Assembly (NCBI GenBank): GCA_003695015.1
Contig: RFJD01000150.1
Span: forward strand, 1-13,566
Direction of reading: 5' to 3'
DNA from: Verrucomicrobiota bacterium
Lineage (GTDB): Bacteria > Verrucomicrobiota > Verrucomicrobiia > Limisphaerales > J093
DNA: 13,566 nt
Part shown: piece by piece, positions 7,653-13,201 of the stretch
How positions within the stretch are numbered: the first letter of the stretch is position 1
Layout: every line of letters starts with the position of its first letter
Program-made: the position numbers and the translations under genes
The notes under the pieces: generated by a model
What the model saw: only the letters and a program-made list of their open reading frames with translations
Databases searched by the model: none
Told to the model about the DNA's origin: nothing

Positions 7653-7742
7653 GAACCACCTCCGCCGCCGGAGCCGAAAAACGGCCGGGGCGCGCTGGCG
7701 ACGACAGTCAACCGGTTCGACCACCGCCGCCGCCGCGCGTTC

Positions 7743-7768
7743 AAAAAAAGAGGCGGTTGACGCGCCCC
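7743..7768 (-). terminator. Candidate intrinsic terminator with a T7 tract
   Basis: On the minus strand GGGGCG pairs with CGCCTC (6 bp with one G-U) around a 7-nt loop and is followed directly by seven T. It lies about 125 nt after the permease stop and is short, but the T-tract is the best in the region. It would also keep transcription from the permease out of the Gld-like operon. Confidence 0.5.
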
Positions 7769-7823
7769 CCCATCATGGCCACGAGCCACATCACCGGCTT
7801 CCCCCGAGCTCACCCGACACGAA

Positions 7824-7851
7824 GGCGGGCGGCCGCGCCGGGCCGCCCGCC
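7824..7851 (-). terminator. GC hairpin after the permease gene
   Basis: A perfect 11-bp stem (GGCGGGCGGCC at 7824-7834, GGCCGCCCGCC at 7841-7851) with a 6-nt loop, 42 nt downstream of the permease stop. The following minus-strand sequence (TTCGTGTCGG) is only weakly T-rich, so termination may be partial and completed at 7743-7768. Confidence 0.5.
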
Positions 7852-7893
7852 CTGCAGTGAGCTCGCACCGGCCTTGCGGCCGGGGAAACCGGA

Positions 7894-9330
7894 TCATTCC
7901 GCCTTGGCGGCTTCGCCCTCGGCCTGCTGCGGCAGCGGCAGCGTTTGCGTGAGCATGCCCGCCTTGGCGGCCACGTAATACACCACCGCGCCGACGATGA
8001 AGGCCACCACGGGCGCCGCGGGGACGTTGGCCACCTTCACGATCGGCAGAATGCCCACGATGAAGCCCAAGGCCCACGAGAGCCAGCCAGCCGGGTTGAA
8101 GCCCGCCCGCGGACCAGCCCATTTGCCGCCCGCCAGCAGGTAATCGACCATCATCGCCCCGCAGATCGGACCGAACGAGGCGCCGATGATCTGGAAGACG
8201 ACGATCGCCTTGCCGGCCCAGCCGGTGACCGCCAGCAGGATGCTCACCGCCGCGCCAATGCCCACCGACACGAACGGATTCACCTGCGGCAGCGTGGTCT
8301 TGAAGCTGTTGGCCGCGATGAACGAGGAGAAGCAGGCCGGCGGGAAGGCCGCCAACGCCAAGAGGAACAGCACCACAGCGCCCGACTTCGGCAGCACGGC
8401 CTTCATGAATTCGGGGCTGGCACTCTGCAGGACCACCTTGCCGTCCGCAGCGAGCTGCTTGCTCAGTTCGGGCGTCCCGTAGGCGCCGGCCACCGCCAGC
8501 AGGGAAATCCCCGCTGTCACCACGATCGCCAAGGCGATGCCCACCAAGCCGCCCATCTGGACGTCATGCTTGTCGCGGTTGTTCAGGCCGAAGTCCACAC
8601 CGGCCGCGCCCGCCGTAGCGAAGAAGCCCACCACGTAGGTCAACATGAAGGCCAGCACGCCGAAGGCCGACAAGGCCGGCGGAACGTTGGCCACGGTGGC
8701 TTGGTGGAGTTCCACGAACTTCTGCGGATCGAAGCCGCCCAAGCCGCCGGCGGTCTTGGCCAAAAGAATGAGCAGGACGACCAGCGGAATCAGCGGAATG
8801 TAAGTGGCCACCCTGGCCACGTATTGAATGCCTTTCAGGCCGACGAAGGCCGCCAGGATGCCCCACACCACCATGATGATCTTGGCCGGGATCGGGATCA
8901 TGGCGGCCAAGGCCATCGAGCTGAAGTAGGTGTTGACCCCCAACCACCCGAACTGCAGCACGCCCATCAGGAAGCCGGGCAGGATGAAGCCGCCCTGCAC
9001 GCCGAAGGTCGAGGTGCCGACGATGTAGAGCGGCAGGCCGGTCTGCATGCCCAACAGGCCGGGCACCAAGTAGAACAACGCATGGCAGATCACGGCCGCC
9101 AGAACCAGGCTCAGCAACGCCCATCCCACGCCGTGGGAAAGCAAGCCGCCGGCGTTGGGGGCGTTGGCCGCCTCCTGCCAGAACACGAACCACAGGAAAA
9201 TCCCCGCGTAGGTGGGAGCCGTGTTCTTGTACCACGGCGCCCGGTTGGTGGGTGGATTGGGTTTGGCCGACGTGACGTAGGCCGGAAGTTGCACCGATGG
9301 CGTGGCTTCTTGGTTGCTCATGGAGGCCAT
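7894..9330 (-). CDS. NCS1-type permease (cytosine/purine permease family)
   Basis: 478 residues from the ATG at 9330. Another ATG three codons later (9321) is equally possible; a start further upstream, at 9408, would add residues unlike the family and run into the rplQ terminator. A hydrophilic N-terminus of about 40 residues ends in NRAPWYKNTAPTYAG, the typical entry into the first helix of NCS1 permeases. Roughly 12 hydrophobic segments follow, and the tail is Glu/Ala-rich. The fold is the LeuT-like five-plus-five inverted repeat in this family. It probably imports a nucleobase or related compound with H+ or Na+, but CodB-like specificity cannot be settled by reading; allantoin, hydantoin and thiamine-type substrates are alternatives. 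It stands alone between two terminators, with no metabolic partner gene nearby. No clear promoter or Shine-Dalgarno site was seen. Confidence 0.85.
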   Translation of the reverse strand: MASMSNQEATPSVQLPAYVTSAKPNPPTNRAPWYKNTAPTYAGIFLWFVFWQEAANAPNAGGLLSHGVGWALLSLVLAAVICHALFYLVPGLLGMQTGLPLYIVGTSTFGVQGGFILPGFLMGVLQFGWLGVNTYFSSMALAAMIPIPAKIIMVVWGILAAFVGLKGIQYVARVATYIPLIPLVVLLILLAKTAGGLGGFDPQKFVELHQATVANVPPALSAFGVLAFMLTYVVGFFATAGAAGVDFGLNNRDKHDVQMGGLVGIALAIVVTAGISLLAVAGAYGTPELSKQLAADGKVVLQSASPEFMKAVLPKSGAVVLFLLALAAFPPACFSSFIAANSFKTTLPQVNPFVSVGIGAAVSILLAVTGWAGKAIVVFQIIGASFGPICGAMMVDYLLAGGKWAGPRAGFNPAGWLSWALGFIVGILPIVKVANVPAAPVVAFIVGAVVYYVAAKAGMLTQTLPLPQQAEGEAAKAE

Positions 9331-9395
9331 GGTTATGAACGATTTGCGACGGGAGGCAAGCCCAAAAAAACGCCGTTCGTCCACCCTGAAAGCCA

Positions 9396-9421
9396 CGACC
9401 CCGCCCAAGCGGGCGGGGTCG
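9396..9421 (-). terminator. Hairpin closing the alpha operon after rplQ
   Basis: CGACCCCGCCC (9396-9406) pairs with GGGCGGGGTCG (9411-9421): 11 bp, 4-nt loop, 32 nt after the rplQ stop. On the minus strand GTGGCTTTCAGG follows, a poor T-tract; a T7 run comes about 20 nt later. The stem strength and position support a terminator. Confidence 0.65.
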
Positions 9422-9453
9422 GCGCATGCAGGCGAAGGCGGCGGTGGTGCCGG

Positions 9454-10053
9454 TTACTCCTTCGCCTTCGACTCCTCTCCGGTGCCGCTCGGACCGCCGG
9501 AACCGGCGTCCGTCTGGGACTCCCCGGCCTTTTCGTTCGTCTCGGCCGCGGCCGCGGCTTCGGCCTCTTCCTTGGCGGGCTCCGCCTTTTCCGCCGCCTC
9601 GGCCGGAGCTTCGCCTTCCGGCTTCTCCTCAGCCGGCGCCGGAGCCGGCTTGGCGCTCTCGGCCGGCTTCTCCTTCGGCTGGGCGGCCCCGCCCTCGTAC
9701 TCCTCGACCCACTCGAGAATCGCCATCGGCGCCGCATCGCCGCGCCGCTGGCCGAGTTTGACGATCCGCGTATAGCCGCCGGGACGGTTCTGATGCAGCG
9801 GAGCGATCTCGTGGAACAGGATCCTCACCGCGTCCTCCTGGTGGAGGCGGGCGGCCGCCAGCCGGCGGTGGTGCAGGGTGCCCTTCTTGGCGAGGGTGAC
9901 CATCTTCTCGGCCAGGGGACGGGCAGCCTTCGCCTTGGCCAGCGTGGTGGTGACCCGGCGGTGAACGATCAGGCTGCACACCAGGTTGGCCAGCATGGCG
10001 TTGCGGTGCTCGCCCTTGCGGCCCAGTTTGGCGTTGCGTTTTCGGTGGCGCAT
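9454..10053 (-). CDS. rplQ: 50S ribosomal protein L17 with long acidic C-terminal extension
   Basis: 199 residues against about 120-130 for typical bacterial L17. Residues 1-119 are a normal L17 core: MRHRKRNAKLGRKGEHRNAM, TTTLAKAKAARPLAEKMVTLAKKG, then PGGYTRIVKLGQRRGDAAPMAILEW. The remaining 80 residues are Ala/Glu/Pro/Lys low complexity, strongly acidic and probably disordered. The protein belongs to the large subunit near the exit-tunnel face. It is the last gene of the alpha operon, 24 nt after rpoA and followed by a hairpin. Part of the extension shares DNA with the extension of rpsK (see findings). Start is the canonical MRHRK; no strong Shine-Dalgarno site precedes it. Confidence 0.96.
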   Translation of the reverse strand: MRHRKRNAKLGRKGEHRNAMLANLVCSLIVHRRVTTTLAKAKAARPLAEKMVTLAKKGTLHHRRLAAARLHQEDAVRILFHEIAPLHQNRPGGYTRIVKLGQRRGDAAPMAILEWVEEYEGGAAQPKEKPAESAKPAPAPAEEKPEGEAPAEAAEKAEPAKEEAEAAAAAETNEKAGESQTDAGSGGPSGTGEESKAKE

Positions 10054-10077
10054 ATCTCGTGGGAGGGATCGGGAGGT

Positions 10078-11100
10078 CTAGAGCTTCGAAAGAGAGGTTT
10101 CCTTGGGCGGCTCCAGCAGGGAGGGATCGAACTTCATGCCGAGGGTCAACCCCAGGGCCGCCAGCTTCTCCTTGATCTCGTTGAGCGACTTCTTGCCGAA
10201 GTTGCGGTACTTGAGCATCTCCTGCTCGGTCTTCATGGCCAACTGGCCCACGGTGGTGATGTTGGCGTTGTTGAGGCAGTTGGCCGCGCGGACGCTCAGC
10301 TCGATCTCGTTGACGCTCATGTTCAGGAGCTTGCGCAGCTTCTGCCGCTCCTCGTCCATGGCGTCACTGTCGGATTCGAACTCGACCGCGTTCTCGTCGT
10401 AGTTGACGAACACGTCCAAGTGCTTGCGCAGGATCGCGGAAGCCTGGGTGAGGGCGTCCTGCGGGGTCACCCGGCCGTCAGTCCAGATCTCCAAGATCAG
10501 CCGGTCATAGTCGGTCTTCTGGCCCACGCGGGCGTCCTCGACCGTGTAGCGGACGCGGGTGACCGGCGAGAAGATGGAGTCGATGGCAATGACGCCGATC
10601 GGCTGGTCGGGCCGCTTGTTTTCGTCGCCGGGACGGAACCCGCGGCCCACCTGGACCATGAACTCCATCTCGAGCTTGCGTTTCTTGCCGATGGTGCAGA
10701 TGAGCTGGTCGGGGTTGACCACCTCCAACCCCTGGCAAAGCTGGATGTCCGCAGCCGTCACCGGCCCCTCCCGGTTGACGCTCAGCAGCAGGGGGCCGAA
10801 CTGGCGTTCGTTGTTGGTGGCGCGGAACTTGACCTGCTTGAGATTCAGCACGATGTCGGTGACGTCCTCCACGACGCCATCGACGGTGGTGAATTCGTGC
10901 ATCGCCCCTTCGATGCGGACGGAGGTGATGGCCGCTCCCTCCAGCGAGGAAAGCAACACCCGTCGCAGGGCGTTGCCGATGGTGTAGCCGTAGCCGGTTT
11001 CAAACGGCTCGGCGGTGAACTTGGCGTAGGTGTCCGAGGCGGTCGCGTCATCGCGGACCAACCGCTTCGGCATTTCGAATTTTCCTAGACGGACTGGCAT
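10078..11100 (-). CDS. rpoA: DNA-directed RNA polymerase alpha subunit
   Basis: 340 residues from the ATG at 11100 (MPVRLGKFEMPKRLV). Further in-frame sequence upstream codes for a hairpin region and is not protein-like. The N-terminal assembly domain (about 1-230) has the conserved GYTIGNALRRVLLSSLEGAAI and EFTTVDGVVEDVTDIVLNLK. A charged linker, EFESDSDAMDEERQK, leads to the C-terminal domain, whose DNA-contacting residues are intact: the Arg and Asn in SVRAANCLN and the GKKSLNEIKEKL helix-hairpin-helix. It should dimerise, nucleate polymerase assembly, and read UP elements and activators as usual. It follows rpsD by 105 nt, the longest gap in the cluster, and this gap holds a nested hairpin that may control its expression. 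Ends at TAG, 24 nt before rplQ. Confidence 0.97.
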   Translation of the reverse strand: MPVRLGKFEMPKRLVRDDATASDTYAKFTAEPFETGYGYTIGNALRRVLLSSLEGAAITSVRIEGAMHEFTTVDGVVEDVTDIVLNLKQVKFRATNNERQFGPLLLSVNREGPVTAADIQLCQGLEVVNPDQLICTIGKKRKLEMEFMVQVGRGFRPGDENKRPDQPIGVIAIDSIFSPVTRVRYTVEDARVGQKTDYDRLILEIWTDGRVTPQDALTQASAILRKHLDVFVNYDENAVEFESDSDAMDEERQKLRKLLNMSVNEIELSVRAANCLNNANITTVGQLAMKTEQEMLKYRNFGKKSLNEIKEKLAALGLTLGMKFDPSLLEPPKETSLSKL

Positions 11101-11115
11101 GTTTGCTTTCGGTTT

Positions 11116-11176
11116 CGACAATTTTAACCTGATTCGCCCGGCATTCCCGCCACCGGGCGAACCCATATAATTGTCG
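11116..11176 (-). promoter_or_regulatory. Nested stem-loop in the rpsD-rpoA gap, candidate cis-regulatory RNA
   Basis: On the minus strand an outer stem CGACAATT/AATTGTCG (8 perfect bp, 11169-11176 with 11116-11123) encloses an inner stem TTCGCCCGG/CCGGGCGAA (9 perfect bp, 11153-11161 with 11133-11141) around an 11-nt loop, with an asymmetric internal loop of 7 and 9 nt between them. The outer stem ends 15 nt before the rpoA ATG. Two nested perfect stems are unlikely by chance. No U-tract follows, so control of translation or an RNA-processing site is more likely than termination. Confidence 0.55.
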
Positions 11177-11196
11177 CCCCCGCCCCGAGGCGGAGG
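11177..11196 (-). promoter_or_regulatory. GC hairpin directly after rpsD
   Basis: On the minus strand CCTCCGCC pairs with GGCGGGGG (8 bp including one G-U) around the tetraloop TCGG, 9 nt after the rpsD stop codon. The nested rpoA-leader structure begins at the very next base. The following sequence has no T-run, so it may be a weak attenuator, a 3'-end barrier, or part of one larger structure. Confidence 0.4.
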
Positions 11197-11205
11197 AGGT
11201 TGGCG

Positions 11206-11814
11206 TTAGCGGGAATAAAACTCGACGACCGCCTGCTCGTTGGCGATGGGCTGGATGTCTTCCTTGGTCGGCAGGCGCATCACCACGCCCTTGAACATGT
11301 CGCGGTCCAGACTCAACCACGCCGGCACCGTCCGGTTGGTGGAGGACTCGAGGCTCCGCGCGGCCATCTGCCGGGAGGCGCTCTTGTCGTGCACCTCGAC
11401 CACGTCGTTCACCCGGACCTCGTAGGACGGGATGGTGACCCGGCGGCCGTTGACCTTGATGTGGCCGTGAACCACCATCTGCCGGGCCGCGGCCCGGGTG
11501 GGGGCGAAGCCCAACTGATAGACCACGTTGTCCAACCGCAACTCCAGCAACTGGAGCATGATCTCACCGGTGACCCCGCGCTTGCGGATGGCCCGCTCGT
11601 AGATGCGGCGGAACTGTTTCTCTTGGAGCCCGTAGAAATAGCGGAGCTTCTGCTTCTCCATCAGGCCCAAGGCGTAATCGCTGATCTTGCGACGCCTGCG
11701 CGGACCGTGAACCCCCGGTGGATAGTTGCGGCGCTCCAAATACTTGGAGGGGCCGAAGATGGGAACGCCGAAACGACGGCTGATGCGAACCCGTGGACCA
11801 GTGTAACGCGCCAT
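11206..11814 (-). CDS. rpsD: 30S ribosomal protein S4
   Basis: 202 residues, a normal length. The N-terminus MARYTGPRVRISRRFG and the segment RRKISDYALGLMEKQKLRYFYG are classic S4. The S4 RNA-binding domain (about 92-155) carries RLDNVVYQLGFAPTRAAARQMVVHGH. The protein has no cysteine, so it is the zinc-free form. It binds 16S rRNA early in 30S assembly; in E. coli it also represses the alpha operon by binding the mRNA near rpsM. Here the notable structured RNA lies downstream, before rpoA. The gene follows rpsK by 33 nt; its ATG is preceded by a run of eight T and no Shine-Dalgarno motif. Stop is TAA. Confidence 0.97.
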   Translation of the reverse strand: MARYTGPRVRISRRFGVPIFGPSKYLERRNYPPGVHGPRRRRKISDYALGLMEKQKLRYFYGLQEKQFRRIYERAIRKRGVTGEIMLQLLELRLDNVVYQLGFAPTRAAARQMVVHGHIKVNGRRVTIPSYEVRVNDVVEVHDKSASRQMAARSLESSTNRTVPAWLSLDRDMFKGVVMRLPTKEDIQPIANEQAVVEFYSR

Positions 11815-11847
11815 GACGTAAAAAAAACGGTTCCTGCTGCGAGAAGG

Positions 11848-12411
11848 TTAGACCCGGCGCTTCTTGCGCGGGCGGCACCCGTTGTGGGGCACCGGCGTGA
11901 CGTCCTTGATGACCGTGATTTCCAAACCGATGGCCTGCAGGGCCCGGATGGCCGATTCCCGGCCGGAGCCCGGCCCCTTCACCCGCACTTCGACCTCCCG
12001 CATGCCATGGGACATGGCCTGGCGGGCGGCCTCCTGGGCCACCTGCTGCGCGGCGAAGGCCGTGCTCTTGCGCGAGCCCTTGAAGCCGACACGGCCGGCC
12101 GTGGCCCAGCCGATCACATTGCCCTGCATGTCGGTGATCGACACGATGGTGTTGTTGAACGTGGCCAGGATGTGGGCGATGCCGCTGGTGATGTTCTTGG
12201 ACTTCTTGGCCTTGATGATCTTCTTGGTGGCCAGGTCGTCCCCGAGAAGATCGGCCGCGGTGGGCGCCTTGGCCGCCTCGACCGCCGGGGCCGGGGTCGC
12301 CGTTTTCTTGGCTGCCTTGGCCTCTTTGCGGGCGGCCTTCTTGGCCGCGGCCTTCGCGGCCGTCTCGGCCGGCTTCTCCTGCGGTTGGGCGTCTTTTTGC
12401 TCTTCTGCCAT
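11848..12411 (-). CDS. rpsK: 30S ribosomal protein S11 with Lys/Ala-rich N-terminal extension
   Basis: 187 residues; typical S11 is about 129. The core begins near residue 72 (KNITSGIAHILATFNNTIVS) and ends with the invariant DVTPVPHNGCRPRKKRRV. Before it lie about 60 extra residues rich in Ala and Lys (KAAAKKAARKEAKAAKK), likely disordered and basic. The ATG at 12411 is the only start that keeps the gap to rpsM (32 nt) in line with the other gaps; starts nearer the core would leave a long unexplained space. S11 sits on the 30S platform and contacts 16S rRNA by the E site. No Shine-Dalgarno site is seen. The first residues share a motif, AQPxEKPAE, with the tail of L17 in the same operon. Confidence 0.95.
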   Translation of the reverse strand: MAEEQKDAQPQEKPAETAAKAAAKKAARKEAKAAKKTATPAPAVEAAKAPTAADLLGDDLATKKIIKAKKSKNITSGIAHILATFNNTIVSITDMQGNVIGWATAGRVGFKGSRKSTAFAAQQVAQEAARQAMSHGMREVEVRVKGPGSGRESAIRALQAIGLEITVIKDVTPVPHNGCRPRKKRRV

Positions 12412-12443
12412 AGGTCGGGAAAAAAGGGGTGGTCGTGCCTGGA

Positions 12444-12839
12444 TTAGTGGATGCCCTTCTTGGCGTGGGGATTGCGCTGCACGCCGACCGTCTTCCGCGG
12501 ACCTTTCCGGGTGCGGGCGTTGGTCTGGGTGCGCTGGCCGCGAACCGGCAGGCCCCGCTGATGCCGGATGCCCCGGTAGCAGCGGATGCTCTGCAGCCGC
12601 TTGAGGTTCATGCTGATCTCGCGGCGCAGGTCGCCCTCGATCTTGTATCCGCCATCCTGGAGCACATGGGCGATCCGGGCCAGCTCGTCCTCCGAGAGGT
12701 CCTTGGCCCGTTTGGCGGGCTCGATCTCCGCCCGCTCCACCACCTCGCGGGCGAGGGTGGGGCCGATGCCGTAGATGTAGCGCAGCGCGATGTCGATGCG
12801 CTTGTTGCTCGGGATGTCAACGCCAAGAATGCGTGCCAT
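12444..12839 (-). CDS. rpsM: 30S ribosomal protein S13
   Basis: 131 residues, slightly longer than the usual 115-125. The canonical start MARILGVDIPSNKRIDIALRYIYGIG is followed by the helix-two-turn-helix region and the conserved basic end RCYRGIRHQRGLPVRGQRTQ and NARTRKGPRKTV. The C-terminal KKGIH is a small addition. S13 is in the head of the 30S subunit and contacts the P-site tRNA and the 50S subunit through its tail. It lies 21 nt after rpmJ and 32 nt before rpsK. No Shine-Dalgarno motif is seen before the ATG. Confidence 0.97.
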   Translation of the reverse strand: MARILGVDIPSNKRIDIALRYIYGIGPTLAREVVERAEIEPAKRAKDLSEDELARIAHVLQDGGYKIEGDLRREISMNLKRLQSIRCYRGIRHQRGLPVRGQRTQTNARTRKGPRKTVGVQRNPHAKKGIH

Positions 12840-12860
12840 GGTTCGTGGTAAACTGGATGC

Positions 12861-12974
12861 CTAGCCCTGCCGCTGCTTGTGACGCGGGTTGGTGCAGATC
12901 ACCCGAACCACACCCTTCCGCCGGATGATGCGGCAGTGCTCACACAGTCGTTTCACTGACGGTCTCACTTTCAT
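12861..12974 (-). CDS. rpmJ: 50S ribosomal protein L36
   Basis: 37 residues from the ATG at 12974, whose ATGA overlaps the TGA of the IF-1-like gene. The protein reads MKVRPSVKRLCEHCRIIRRKG onward and keeps the full zinc ligand set C11, C14, C27 and H32, so it is the zinc-binding form. Longer in-frame starts upstream would add Gly-rich sequence from the other frame of the IF-1-like gene and are rejected. L36 is the smallest large-subunit protein. Stop is TAG, 21 nt before rpsM. Confidence 0.97.
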   Translation of the reverse strand: MKVRPSVKRLCEHCRIIRRKGVVRVICTNPRHKQRQG

Positions 12975-13201
12975 TGTTCCAAATCGTTTTCCAGTTTTCG
13001 CAGCAAAATGCCCGAGGAGGGGTCCGCCACCGGAACCTCCACCTCGACCCAATCGCCCGGGGCGAGGTCGGCCACGGTGCCGCCGTCACGCAAGCGCCGG
13101 CGGGCAAAGAGCCGGTGTCCGTTGCTCAGCTCGACCACCGCGACCTGCTCCCGCCGTTCGCAGACGCGGGCCCGACAGATTACAAATCCCGGCCGGGGCA
13201 T
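12971..13201 (-). CDS. infA: Translation initiation factor IF-1-like OB-fold protein (divergent)
   Basis: 76 residues, close to the usual 70-75. The OB/S1 fold features of IF-1 are visible: VELSNGHRLFA (23-33) matches VELENGHVVTA of the E. coli protein; APGDWVEVEV (47-56) matches the TGDKVTVEL strand; and DPSSGILLRK (60-69) matches the DLSKGRIVFR end. The loop and short helix between them differ: the common SGKMRK-x-x-IRI segment is replaced by RRRLRDGGTVADL. The ATG at 13201 lies inside the end of map, a 22-nt overlap, and no other start codon lies close by. The stop overlaps rpmJ. The position between map and rpmJ is the standard infA site, which supports the call. It may be the only IF-1 or a diverged second copy; a genome view is needed to decide. 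Confidence 0.82.
   Translation of the reverse strand: MPRPGFVICRARVCERREQVAVVELSNGHRLFARRRLRDGGTVADLAPGDWVEVEVPVADPSSGILLRKLENDLEQ

Larger units (their letters stand above)
7653..7893. other. Intergenic stretch without a gene
   Basis: Between the Gld-like operon promoter and the end of the permease gene I see two minus-strand terminator candidates (7743-7768 and 7824-7851) and an imperfect palindrome around AACCGGTT (7707-7721). No convincing coding sequence or RNA gene is visible. Confidence 0.6.

Noticed and set aside
7521..7724. A 67-codon minus-strand frame ending with a 4-nt overlap on the GldA-like start
   Set aside because: Arg-rich, no ribosome site, and it runs through the promoter and leader hairpins; the overlap is probably chance.
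9331..9408. Upstream in-frame start for the permease at 9408
   Set aside because: It would add 26 residues unlike the family and lies within the rplQ terminator hairpin.
7945..11088. A 1047-codon open frame on the plus strand, antisense to the permease, rplQ and rpoA
   Set aside because: It crosses three well-supported genes in antisense, is rich in His, Arg, Gly and Gln in the way expected of complementary GC-rich codons, and shows no domain.
11121..11126. TAAAAT on the minus strand as a possible internal rpoA promoter -10
   Set aside because: The position 17 nt upstream reads CGGGAA, not a -35; an internal promoter remains possible but is not supported by sequence.
11166..11171. Perfect TATAAT on the plus strand between rpsD and rpoA
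   Set aside because: No -35 element at a usable distance, and it is explained as one side of the AT-rich outer part of the rpoA-leader structure.
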